From Diospyros lotus (Eukaryota > Streptophyta > Magnoliopsida > Ericales > Ebenaceae), in the NCBI RefSeq assembly GCF_014633365.1, contig NC_068338.1, positions 25,918,291 through 25,982,290 on the forward strand: DNA of 64,000 nucleotides, written 5' to 3'. Shown in pieces: positions 37,001 through 47,225 of the stretch. The notes under the pieces were generated by a model that had not been told where the DNA came from, ran no database searches, and saw only the letters and a list, made by a program, of their open reading frames with translations. The position numbers and the translations under genes are program-made. Position 1 is the stretch's first letter; every line of letters starts with the position of its first letter.

Positions 37001-40000
37001 AACCATTTAATATAGCAATAGCATATAAAAGTCTAAAAATAAAAGAGTTCATGAATCTCACTAGTTTTCTAGGAAGTGATATTATTTATGCATATGTATA
37101 TATATATATGTATACCCAAAAAATTATAATATATATATAAGTATAATATCGATTCCAGTTCGATTCAAATCATGGTTTGAAAAAAAAAAATAGTAACCAA
37201 ACCAAATATATCAAATCTTAATTTTTTAGAACCAGAACCTAACCTTTGAACCATAAAACCAATTCAAAAGGCACGGTTCGGTTCGGTTTGGTCCGGTTCA
37301 CCGGTTCTTGGATATTTTTTACACCCCTAGCTCTCATAGAGCTTCCTCTCCTTGCGAAAACCTGTGGAGATCGCAGTCAGGATGCTTTCATCGGAGGTAT
37401 CTTCAACATTACTCACCTCGCGCTTGAACTTGGCAATGTAGTCTTTCAAGGACTCGTTTGTCCTCTGGAACACTGTGGCGAGGTAGCACGGCAGGGCGAG
37501 TTGCCTTCTCAACGCCCTATATTGATCGAGAAACCTCCGTTGGCACTCCTCCCAACTGTCAATGTTACGAGGCGGAAGGCTCCTAAACCAAGCACAGGGA
37601 ATATCACCCAAGGTCTTTGGGAAGACGCGACACTTGACCAGCGAGCTAGTCGTCTGAAAATTCATCTGGACATTGAACGCGTCCAAGTGGTCATAGGGAT
37701 CATTATCCTTATTGTACTACGGCATACCCGGAACTTTGAACCTACGAGGGAGAGGTTCAAGCTCAACTTCCCTAGTGAATGGTGCCCTCTTCTAATAGCC
37801 ATTATTCTGGCCATGAATCCCTTGTTGCGTCTCTAACTGTCGGACTCTTTGAAACAACTCCTAAATGATCGAGTCTGGGTCACAGATCGCTAGGCTTGCG
37901 ATCGTTTGCTTCGCCCGCTCTCCCACTCTGGGGAATAACGACTTGGGGGTGGGTAATTATCTCCAATGTCCTCCTCACCTGGTGGAGGTCTCTTCTCCCG
38001 CGACTGGAAAATCCTCTGAGGTGAAGGGATTTTCGATGGCCTCTAGATAGCCTACGTCTGAGTTTGGACCAGGGCCCTAATTGCGTCAGCGAACTGCATG
38101 ACTGTATTCTCTAACGCCTCCTGGTGTTACTGTCAGGCCTGGATCGTCTCCATCCCGGCGGTCGGAGCGACGGATTGGACAAGAGCCTGTGGAGGCATGC
38201 CAAAAGTGACTCCAGTCGGCAGTAGAACAAGGGCACCCGCTGTAAAAACAACAGGTTTCACGGCTGACGGAACATCTTGCTGTTGATTGCGGTGATTCTC
38301 TAAAAAATCGGCCATTGCATCAGAGCTTCTAGTGCCAAAATGTCGACGTTCGAAATTGGTCAACCGAAGTTCGCTAACCCACAGTGAAGCAACAAACACG
38401 AGACTAAAGGAAAGAATAGAACGAAACAAAGAATAAAAGGCACACAAAATGATTTTTACGTGGTTCAGACAGAATGATGTCTAGTCCACGACTGTTCTCT
38501 GCTTATATATTCTAGCAGAGTAACAGTATATTATTGCTCATGTCCATAAAATAGTTTTTGACCCCTATTTATAGTATGGGGTGTTTACAATTTGAATGAA
38601 TTCTAAATATAGAAGGATTGTGATCTCGTGGATGGCATTTCCTTATCGTCTTCGAATTATCAGGATGAACGTCGTGATTTTAGGGATTTGATTTGCCTCA
38701 GATAAGGCAGATGGATATCGTCTCCAATTATTCCGTGGTCCTTTCGTTATGTGAGTTGAACGGTTCGGCCAGCAAGCTGAAAGCATCACTGGGAGCTCGC
38801 TTAGTTTCGCAGTTTGAGCTCGGGTTTCGGCGACGTGCGACCTTGCTCTGACGACATTAGCCTTGGGCTCGTTGAGTTTCGGGAGATTGGGCCAGCTTAC
38901 TGGGTCGAGTCCAACCCGCTTAACTCTATCCAAAAAGCACCCATAACAGAAGCTATCATGTCTCGCTATATAGATCAATATAGAATTTGTATCTGTTCAA
39001 TTTTGATGCAGTGATGGCATTCAAAATATGATATAGAAGAAACACCGCAGCTGCTTACGGCAATTGATTTAAAAATTGAGCGTCCCAATGCAACATTAGA
39101 AACATTACGTCTAGCTAGACAGCCAGCTTAGAGAAGGCAATTCTTTTCTTCACTCATACATGACTAGAGCGCAAGGGGTTCAAGTTGTTAAAACAGTTGT
39201 GTACAAAAATAGGCATTGACACTCTCAGTGCTCGCAAAGCAGGAGCCTCGTCCATTGGGACGCCCCTAGACAGCCATATTTTGGAAATGTGCAACATAAA
39301 ATATTTGACATGTCAACGACATTAGACATAAATTTCACATCATCAAGTCTTTGGCAGTTTCTATATGATTTTTTATGCTGATGATACAAAAACATTACGT
39401 ATGATTATGAACAGCCAGGATATGCTGTTCTATGGGGTACTGGATAAATGTCCGATTTGCGGCGGCAATTTGGAGGTTAAGGCTGGCAACTGCTCCTGCA
39501 AAGGAGATTATAGTGAATGGTCAACATGCCCCTTCAGCACCAAGGATCCTCCGAGAAAAGAGGAACCCATCAAACTACCTGAATCTGTCCAAAACTCAGC
39601 TGTTTCAGATGTAATTTTCAGTCATATTTGTGCATCTTAACCACATTACTTACTAATTTGCAATCATCAGATATAAGAATTGTTGTGTTAACTACTCTGC
39701 CATCCTTGTTATGTCGGTATAGTTGATAAAGAGTCGCCAAAGTAACACAAAGCAACGCAAAAAGAGGGATGCAGGATCGGCGGACAAGCCATTTGCAGGA
39801 ATGATGATATCTTTGTCGGGTCGTCTTACTCGGACACATGCATGTTTCCCAAAATTTTTCCATTGCTGATTGTGTCAAATCATTACTCGGTTCCTATTTG
39901 CTGTTATTGCATTCTTAAATGTGCCTTTGCAGCAATACTGGAAATCAAAGATTGAAAAAAATGGAGGCAAAGCTTCAAATTCTGTTGTTGGTAATTTGCC

Positions 40001-43000
40001 GACTCAATGGAAAGCTGAGAATTTTCAGATATTATGTGAACTGTGTTAATGTGCATTCTGGAGCCATTCATTGCAGGTGTAACTTGTCTGGTTGTATCCC
40101 CCGCCGAGCGTGAACGTGGCGGCTCATCTAAAGTTGCAGAAGCAACGTAAGTCTCCATCTCCTGTCTCGATACCTAACATATTCAGTAATTACGTATGCA
40201 GAGGTATGCATGGTCAGCATCCGCATGAATATGGCATGCTTCTTACCATTTGTTTAAAAAATATGTTCTTTGCCAGTATTTACACGAAAATTTTGCTTGT
40301 ATCCCTCTTGTTGGGTGGGAAAATATTCTGATAATGGATGAGAAGAACAAGGAAACAAATTTGTTTGACAGCTGCACAATATTCTAATCTTTGTTTGATG
40401 TTGGAAATATCCTACAGGGTGAGGGGCATACCAATAGTGGGTGAAGCTTGGTTGATCGACAGCACTGAGAAACAGGAGGCTCAGCCATTAGATGCTTATG
40501 ATGTAGTTAGTGATCTTGTGGTCAATGAAAGAAGTATCCCGTGGGATAAGCAAGATCCCAGTAAGGAGGCACTCGAATCACTAGTAGCAGAGGTAGGTTT
40601 TATGCTTTCTCAACCTGGTTGTGGAGCCTGCTCAATCCATTATAGCAATGCTGATTGAATTTCCTCTTACAACTTAAGTGGTGGATTTGCAGGTCAAAGT
40701 ATATGGGAAAAGAGGAGTCCACAAGGCCTCCAAGCTGCAGGATGAAGGTGGACAGATTCTCGAAAAAGATGGAATATTGTTCAACTGTGCTTTGACTCTA
40801 TGCGATTTGGGACTAGGAGTGAATGAGTGACTAAAAATTATATATCTTTGTTCTGGTTTTTGGTTGCTTTAGGATCTGAGTACTTAGCATTATATATAAT
40901 TGATGCAGCTTTTGCATAATGCAATTGGTTGTGGTACCAAATACGGGCTTGCATCTGTACTACAAGAAAGGGAAAGCTGGGGCTGATGCCAGAGCAGAAG
41001 AAAGGCTCGAAGAAAGGGAAAATGTGGACGGTGCCATCAAGGAATTTGCTAAGCTCTTTGAGGAACTAACTGGAAATGAGTTTGAGCCATGGGAGAGGGA
41101 GAAGAAGATTCAAACACGGAAATTCTATCCGGTGGACATGGTACTTTTTCATTTTGTTGTTCCTTTTGTTACTGTTCGCTGTAGTGTGCTAGCTAACTGG
41201 AAAATGGGTATGGCTGTGACCAAAAAGGCTGATGGAGTCGATGTTAGGCATGGAGGGCTTGGTCTTCGACAGCTAGGTGTTGCTGTCACCCACTGCAAGC
41301 TAGATCCAGTAGTAGCAAATTTTATGAAGGTTTTATGCAGTCAGGAGATATACAGGTTATCCCCAGGGGGAAAAAAAAATTCTGTTCTTCTGCAGCTTCT
41401 CCTGTCTTTGGCTTATTGTCGTGGCTAACCTTTGTGTTGGTTATGAAGGTATGCCTTGATGGAAATGGGCTTGGACCCCCCTGATCTACCAATGGGGATG
41501 CTCTCCGATCTTCATTTGAAGAGATGTGAGATCCTCTCTCTTTCTATTTTTGTGTACAAGCATGTCTTCGTGCACGTATGCAAGGCTTGCTTTCTCAACA
41601 AACTGATGACACCATTGTGTTCAGGCGAGGAGATATTGCTGCAGTTCATAGAAGCAGTGAAAACAATGAAAGAAACAGGACAAAAGGCCATAGCTAGGTG
41701 GACAGATTTCACCATGAAATGGTTTACTCTCATGTATTCTACCAGGCCTTTCTTCTTCCGTGAATATCAAGATCTTGCAGACCATGTAATAAGAAAATAG
41801 TATGCTAATTCCATGCAACCATATGATATGTTACCTATGGATCACCGAGTTCGTGTGTGGTTGTGTAGGCTGCAGCTGCATTCGAGACTGTCAGGGGAGA
41901 CATGAGTGGTTCCACACTTGATGACCCTTTGTCTGATGGATACAGGAAATTGGAGTGCTCAATTTTGCCGCTTGAGAAGGATTCTGATGATTACAAGATG
42001 ATAACAAATTATCTAGAGAAAACCTATAAACCTGTCAAAGTTGGAGAGATTGTACTACCTCTGGCTCTTCTTGTGCATTTATAGTCTGATTCACTACTTA
42101 GCATGCTGAGTGCAACAATTTCTTTTTTCCCTTTTTGCCCACGACAATTTCTATTTTTCCTACTTAACTATAGAGCTATGGGATTTCCGTGGAGAATGTA
42201 TTAGCTGTTGAGCCAAGTGCCAGACCTTCATATAATGAAATAAAGAAGCTTCCCAATAAGGTCCTGCTATGGTGTGGTAAGAGGCTTTCTATTCTCTGTG
42301 TTTCTGCCTCTTCTACAGTTGCCGGAAGCCATTCTTCCTCTGTTCACTGTGTTCCTTCTCTTCCATTTACTCTCCAAATCAGGGACACGGACCTCAAATC
42401 TGCTGAGGCATTTGCACAAAGGATTTCAACGGTCGATATGTTGGCCACCTACTCCAGGATATATGGTATTTTAAAACCAGTGGCATATAATAATTGCATG
42501 TCTCCACTTCCCGTCACGTCCCAACGCACTGGGTTTCTGTCTGCAGTTTGGAAGGTCAATAGTTTGTTCAATACTGATGCGGGCGCAAAGGAAGTCAGTT
42601 GACACTTCCCTCCTTGGTTATTTCTACTATACTTTGGCAGTTTCCATTTTTGGGGTTTTGACTACATGGTTTGATCAGAAACGGCCTTGCGAACAAAACT
42701 CACGGCCTTTGGCCGTGATGCATGGCGTTTTTTGGCCAAATTCGGTTGTTTAGGCCTCCAAATTAGCAAATTTGCTATTTTAGGAAAAATTTGATTAGCT
42801 GATAACTTTTTCTAGGAAGGTCTGTTTTAATTGCAGACATTGCCGTATGACGGCACTGATCTTGTTTCAATTAGCGCTTCGATTTTGTTTATTTAGTTTC
42901 CAACTTCCCATTTTTGAAAAATTTTGTTGTTCGTGGAGTTCCTATATAGTGAGGATTCCTAAGAATGTAAAAGACAATTCCTGGATGAATAAAAGTTCGG

Positions 43001-43700
43001 AGAAAATTCTTTGTTTGTGATTTTCAGTTTCTCTACGCTAATTCGCTGCATCAAATACACTGGGTTTCTGTTTGCAGTTTGGAAGGTCAATAGTTTGTTC
43101 AGATGTTGCTGCCGGAACTGCTAGATATGGATTTACTGCAGTTGACAGGCCGGATGGATTCTTGGTATTGGCCATTACTTCCCTGGGTGAGCAAATCAGA
43201 GAGTACAATAGGGCATCGGAAGCAGAGGTATGGAAATGCATTTGTCTAGTTCATTAAAGTTGTGAGATCGATGGTGTTAAAATGGAGTTATAATGATCTG
43301 CATTTATCCAAGCAGGAAGTGAAAACTCCGGAAGAGAAGGTGGTTGGGGTCAGGGGATTAGGGCGAAAGAAGACCGATGAATCAGAGCACTTCATTTGGA
43401 AGGATGACATCAGAGTCCCATGCGGTCGACTAGTCCCTTCAGAGCATAAAGATAGACCTCTGGAGTATAATGAATATGCTGCCTATGATCCTAAGCAGGG
43501 ATGTTGCTAAACTAGTTCAGGGTTTCTAATTCCGAGGAGGAAGATAACAAAACGGTTTTGAGATATTGTATTGTACCTGGCAGGTGTGCATAAGGTTTTT
43601 GGTGGCAGTGAAGTATGAAGAGCAGGATGTGGTGGATGAAGACAAGGATCCAGATGAAGCAGGGGAGATGGAGTTGCAGAAGGATGAAAACAGCAGTTGA
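34035..43700 (+). CDS. PARP3: Poly(ADP-ribose) polymerase 3, plant type, with aberrant 3' splice donor
   Basis: Eighteen exons can be joined by frame and family order: 34035-34040, 34143-34432, 39415-39610, 39723-39839, 39933-39990, 40077-40146, 40418-40592, 40693-40826, 40909-41140, 41228-41355, 41449-41525, 41625-41785, 41869-42051, 42174-42276, 42383-42465, 43078-43227, 43316-43498 and 43584-43700. That gives 820 residues, close to the size I recall for Arabidopsis PARP3 (about 814). Domains in order: basic N-terminus, PADR1 zinc region (CPICGG...CSCKG), BRCT (exons 4-7), WGR, regulatory helices (KRCEEILLQFIEAVK) and ADP-ribosyltransferase. Triad positions read Cys (LLWCGTR), Val (RSIVCSD) and Glu (LEYNEYAAYD) instead of His-Tyr-Glu, as reported for plant PARP3, so classical polymerase activity is doubtful. 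Exon 1 is only ATG AAG. Intron 4 has a GC donor. The donor after 43498 is GG, not GT; reading through stops at 43508-43510 (785 residues). Confidence 0.92.
34524..35131 (-). repeat. 3' LTR of the PARP3-intron gypsy element
   Basis: Starts TGTCAGCG and ends CACCCATAACA on the plus strand. The minus-strand LTR therefore begins TGTTATGGGTGC. A poly-G purine tract borders it internally. Confidence 0.9.
35580..36120. repeat. Tandem repeats inside the gypsy element
   Basis: AGCTAACATACCATGGCTCC recurs at 35582 and 35659, with a partial copy near 35737 (period about 77). A second unit with CAAGATGAATGCTCAGTTAA recurs at 35951 and 36040 (period about 89). Confidence 0.75.
36590..38320 (-). pseudogene. 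Gypsy gag remnant, interrupted by a MITE
   Basis: The reading begins with an MADFLENHRNQQQ start at about 38317. After a broken stretch it gives MDAFNVQMNFQTTSSLVKCR, AWFRSLPPRNIDSWEECQRR and TNESLKDYIAKFKREVSNVE at 37327-37686. This is the Retrotrans_gag pattern of plant Ty3/gypsy elements. The frame is cut by the MITE at 37329 and resumes left of 36687. Several stops lie between the pieces. Confidence 0.8.
36687..37329. mobile_element. 643-bp hAT-type MITE in the gypsy gag
   Basis: Termini TATGGGTGT and the inverse of TAGGGGTGT form short inverted repeats. A perfect 8-bp TSD, GCTCTCAT, lies at 36679-36686 and 37330-37337. Near the right end is a run of GGTTCGGTTCGGTTTGG units, common in this MITE group. 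Confidence 0.88.
38341..38948 (-). repeat. 5' LTR of the PARP3-intron gypsy element
   Basis: Starts TGTCGACG and ends CACCCATAACA on the plus strand, pairing with 34524-35131. The first internal bases on the minus strand (TTTTGGCACTAGAAG) are where the primer-binding site should be, but I cannot assign the tRNA. Confidence 0.9.
42520..42600 (+). repeat. Decoy partial copy of PARP3 exon 16 in the preceding intron
   Basis: CACTGGGTTTCTGTCTGCAG followed by the first 24 exon bases reappears at about 43058-43101, where it is the true acceptor and start of exon 16. The upstream copy (exon start about 42548) is out of frame after its first eight codons and stops at 42600-42602. Its acceptor looks intact. 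Confidence 0.85.
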
Positions 43701-44291
43701 GGAATGAGAGGATACATCCGCTGTTGGGTTTTGGAGTTGAGGCTTGTTTTTGCGGTTGAGGCTTTACGGATATTAGATGACTTTCTCTGCTTATCGTCAA
43801 GATGGACGGTTACCCTAGAGACTAGGTAGGATGCCTTGCATGTTTGTAAATATGAACGCTCAACTGGGAACAGGATGACCCATCTGTTATAAGTGATAGC
43901 ATGTAAATAGCAGCAGAAAGTTTTCATCTTTTGTCATCTGAATGAAGCTTAATGTGTTTTAACTATGTTAATTTTGCCATCCGAGTAGTTATTGACACCG
44001 TAAGGTCCCTTCTATCTCTTCGCTTCCAAGAATTTAATCGCAGACCCTGCCAGATTGTATCAGAATGCCATCATCCAACAGCTAAAGAATGCACACCCAT
44101 TTACGCAAATATTAGTTGTAAAGGACATATAATAGGAAGTTAGAAATTGCTTAATCTGGAAGTTTACTTGGTACCTTACCTTTGTATCTTTATTTTTAAG
44201 ACATTATTATATTAGTTCACTTGCCAGTCAACCGTAGCAACCAGTGGTTTAGTCAATTTCATCTTCAAGTGTATGCATTTGAAGTGAAATG
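43701..44291. other. Convergent 3' spacer between PARP3 and the GT29 gene
   Basis: About 590 bp holding the two 3' UTRs tail to tail. Nothing else is recognised. Any long 3' ends would overlap in antisense. Confidence 0.6.
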
Positions 44292-45404
44292 TCATTGATA
44301 GATTACTACGGGAGGAAACCTGAACTTGTCCAAGATGAATGGGATTACCTGCGGCCTGGCGACAAGATCATGGTAAAGATCGTACTCTGCTTCGTAGTCA
44401 TGTAAGCTCAGTTCGGCCTTCTGGTTGGTATGGTAATGGTGCTTAGCCAAACCCGATTTCCCAAACCCAAACAGACCAACTTTATCACAAATTCCAGCCG
44501 CGAGCATTACAGCTTGCATTCCAGAGGAGTAATGGAACATATTGCCATCGTGAGCAGATCCCCATTCTTGCACAGGCTGCTTCATCTTCTCCACAAATCG
44601 CTTCAAAGAGTAGTACTTCACAATCCGAGCACACAGCAGATCGAACCGCGGATCGGTGACGATCAGTGAGGCTCTCTGAGAAGAATTGCAGATCGTGTAA
44701 TCCAAGAAATGAGTAGGCTGGCAAATGTACATGACTGTCGCTACATTTGAATCGTAGGAATGGCAGAAACAGCCCTTTCTCAAAGCACAGAGGTGCAAGA
44801 TGTTGCTGTTGATGAACGAGATGGTGGTTTTCGACCCGACATGGCGCTCGAAACGGCTCGTTCTGGCATTGTTCAAACGGATCACTGCTTCGTGGCTATC
44901 AATCAGCTCGCCGTGCTCGTGGTTCAGCAGAATCCCGCTGTTGCCGACCACGGCGCAGGATGAGTACTTCCTCCCCGAATCCAGAAAGCCGTTGCGTTTC
45001 TGAATTGGAGCCATAACTAGGCTGACCAGCTCCGACATGATCTCCGGCTCGAACCGCTTGCTCCTCCACCAGTGCCGCAAGTTCCGGCGGAAGTCCGGCA
45101 ACGAACTGTAGTACTTCGGCGTGCGGAGCTGCGCCGACGAGAGAAACGACCGGGGCCGGCCGCGGGTCGGGAGATTTCCTCCCAATAACTGCCCGATTTC
45201 TCGATTCAGCTGCAGTTCCCCTAAATCAGCGGCCGCGAGTTTCATCAATGTTTCGTTAACCGCCGGCAATTTCACCGACACAGCGACGTAGTTCTCGATC
45301 TGAGTCGCCACGAATCTACCATACCGAAGGTCAACTTGGCAGCTCAGAGTCACCGCGGCGGCGATGATAAGCAAAACGCTGAGGAGCCTCACCGACAATT
45401 TCAT
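44292..45404 (-). CDS. Sialyltransferase-like glycosyltransferase (GT29), Golgi type II membrane protein
   Basis: A single uninterrupted 370-residue frame. Residues 4-20 are a hydrophobic signal anchor after a basic start, as expected for a Golgi type II enzyme. The sialyl-motif L region runs from [20 protein letters not shown] (residues 148-167) to about 194. Motif S is at 292-315 ([20 protein letters not shown] and FGFGKSG). A motif VS-like HHYH lies at 322-325. Plants lack clear sialic acid metabolism. The family members I recall (SIA1/MGP2, SIA2, GALT29A) act on pollen-tube growth or arabinogalactan and pectin glycans, so a sugar other than sialic acid is the likely donor. Start chosen at 45404 because the anchor follows at once. 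Lack of introns may mean a retro-derived or naturally single-exon gene. It is convergent with PARP3. Confidence 0.9.
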   Translation of the reverse strand: MKLSVRLLSVLLIIAAAVTLSCQVDLRYGRFVATQIENYVAVSVKLPAVNETLMKLAAADLGELQLNREIGQLLGGNLPTRGRPRSFLSSAQLRTPKYYSSLPDFRRNLRHWWRSKRFEPEIMSELVSLVMAPIQKRNGFLDSGRKYSSCAVVGNSGILLNHEHGELIDSHEAVIRLNNARTSRFERHVGSKTTISFINSNILHLCALRKGCFCHSYDSNVATVMYICQPTHFLDYTICNSSQRASLIVTDPRFDLLCARIVKYYSLKRFVEKMKQPVQEWGSAHDGNMFHYSSGMQAVMLAAGICDKVGLFGFGKSGLAKHHYHTNQKAELSLHDYEAEYDLYHDLVARPQVIPFILDKFRFPPVVIYQ

Positions 45405-45650
45405 CGGAGACGAGCGCGGTCTGGTTGACCGATCAAACGGCGCCGCCCGCTAAATCTTGCAGCGAGCAACCATAGCCACAATTGTAGAAGACATTAATAC
45501 AGATGTTGAAGAGAGAAGACAAGTTCGATTGCTCATCATTTGCTTGCTTTTGAAGCATTCAACACATCACAAATGTGCGCACATTCGAGATAATGAAATG
45601 CGACCGAGAGAGAGAGATGGAAACTTTGAATGTAAGGTGTATGTGGGGTA

Positions 45651-45874
45651 GTTGACTCCAAGGTGGACCTTCATTCTGCTTTATCCAGACAATTGGGATT
45701 CGGGGAAGGAGCCTCTCCCCTAGCCTTTGAGTTGACTCCAAGATGGATCTTCATTCTGCTATATCCAGACAATTGGGATTCGGGGAAGGAGCCTCTCCTC
45801 GAGCCTTTGAGTTGTCTCCAAGATGGATCTTCATTCTGCTATGTCCAGACAGTTGGGATTCGGGGGAAAAAGCG
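45651..45874. repeat. 80-bp tandem triplication
   Basis: Copies start at 45651, 45731 and 45811, each with GTTG.CTCCAAG.TGGA, CTTCATTCTGCT and CCAGACA.TTGGGATTCGGG. Copies 1 and 2 are complete; copy 3 breaks off into the poly-C tract. Low divergence between copies points to a recent origin. Confidence 0.93.
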
Positions 45875-45896
45875 CCCCCCCCCCCCCCCCCCCCCC
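45875..45896. repeat. Poly-C tract (22 C)
   Basis: An uninterrupted C run at the end of the third 80-bp copy. Its length is likely unreliable in the assembly. Confidence 0.9.
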
Positions 45897-46352
45897 TTTG
45901 TAATTGTCACGACTTTTTTTTATTTGCCAAGAAAAGACAAGAAATCGACTCTAATAAGGTCTCCTTGTTAACAAATCACCAAATAGGAAACTATGTATTT
46001 TAATTATTCAACGTCATGTGCCCTCTATGTCAAACTCTTTCCAAAAATACTTTTGCACGCTTATTCTATAAAATGGATTTCTTTACTCCATGACTAATGT
46101 TTGGTCCTTTTACTCAATATATTTAAATTTGATAAAATTTTAATTATTAGATGTATAAACTCACCTATATATTTAAATAATAAAATGAATATCAAAATAG
46201 ACGATGAACAAAAAAAATGACCCAAAATAATTTGGTTAAGAAGAAATTGTCCACCATTGAAAAAGAATAGTTGATCAATTAGTATCAAACCCTCAATTTG
46301 TTTGTACGATTAGATGCTTTGTATGCGTCAGACATTTAAAGTGTATTTAATT

Positions 46353-47225
46353 AGAATTATTTTTTATGAAAAATATATGATCAATGAAAAAAATTTCATA
46401 CTTGCATATTTGATTATTTAACATTTTTCATGAAAAATTTTTATAGTACAACATATTGAATCATATTTTGACCCATTTTCCATAAAAAAATTACAACTAG
46501 AGAGAAGGTAGGAATTGTTTTCCATGGAATTGAAAAATATTTTCCTTTTTCATCTTTTTTTAATCAAATAATTGGAATTATTTTCTATGAAAAATGTCAT
46601 ATCAATGAAAAATTTTCTATGTTTGCATGTTTAATTGTTTAACAGTTTCCATGAAAAATTTTCATAGTACAACACATTGAAGTATATTTTGACCCATTTT
46701 TCATCGAAAATTACAACTAGAGAGGAGGTGGGAATTGTTTTCCATGAAATTAAAAAATATTTTCCTTTTTTATCTTTTTTCAATCAAATAATTAGAATTA
46801 TTTTCCATGAAAAATGTTAAATCAATGAAAAATTTTTCATGTTTAATTGTTTAACAGTTTCCATGAAAAATTCTCATAGTATAACACATTGAAGCATATT
46901 TTGACCCATTTTTCATAGAAAATTACAACTAGAAAGTAGGTGGGAATTGTTTTCCATGAAATTGAAAAATATTTTCTTTTTGCATCATTTTTCAATCAAA
47001 TAATTAGAATTATTTTCTATGAAAAATGTCATATCAATGAAAAAATTTCTATGCTTGCATGTTTGATTGTTTAACAATTTTCATGAAAAATTTTCATGGT
47101 ATAACACATTAAAACATATTTTTAACTCATTTTTCATAAAAAATTACAACTACATAAGAGGTGAGAATTATTTTTCATGAAATTGAAAAATATTTTCTTT
47201 TTCCGTCTTTTATTCAATTAAACAC
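46353..47225. repeat. Four-copy, ~220-bp tandem array
   Basis: Units start near 46353, 46574, 46794 and 47006, each opening with an RGAATTATTTT start and sharing CATTTTTCATGAAAAATT-like, TTTTGACCCATTTT, AAATTACAACTA and GGGAATTGTTTTCCATG blocks. The array is bounded by short inverted edges (GTGTATTTAATT at 46341 and the inverse of GTGTGTTTAATT ending near 47231), so it may be an expanded MITE. Confidence 0.85.

Larger units (their letters stand above)
34524..38948 (-). mobile_element. Gypsy-type, gag-only LTR element in PARP3 intron 2
   Basis: Two LTRs, 34524-35131 and 38341-38948, are both 608 bp by my boundaries and share visible colinear text such as GTCTAGTCCAC, CCCCTATTTATAGT and CCGCTTAACTCTATCC. 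A perfect 5-bp TSD, GAAGC, flanks the element (34519-34523 and 38949-38953). The minus-strand orientation follows from reversed TATA boxes (34744, 38575), a G-rich tract next to the inner LTR edge at 35132-35150, and gag. Internally there is a Retrotrans_gag remnant but no protease, RT or integrase, so the element is non-autonomous. The 3' half (35132-36600) holds diverged tandem repeats instead. A hAT MITE sits in gag at 36687-37329. Confidence 0.92.

Noticed and set aside
44430..45003. Plus-strand frames across the GT29 gene
   Set aside because: Shadows of the minus-strand sialyltransferase-like reading, which has conserved motifs.
45663..46003. Two overlapping repetitive frames with a poly-Pro stretch
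   Set aside because: They arise from the 80-bp triplication and poly-C tract and do not match any family.
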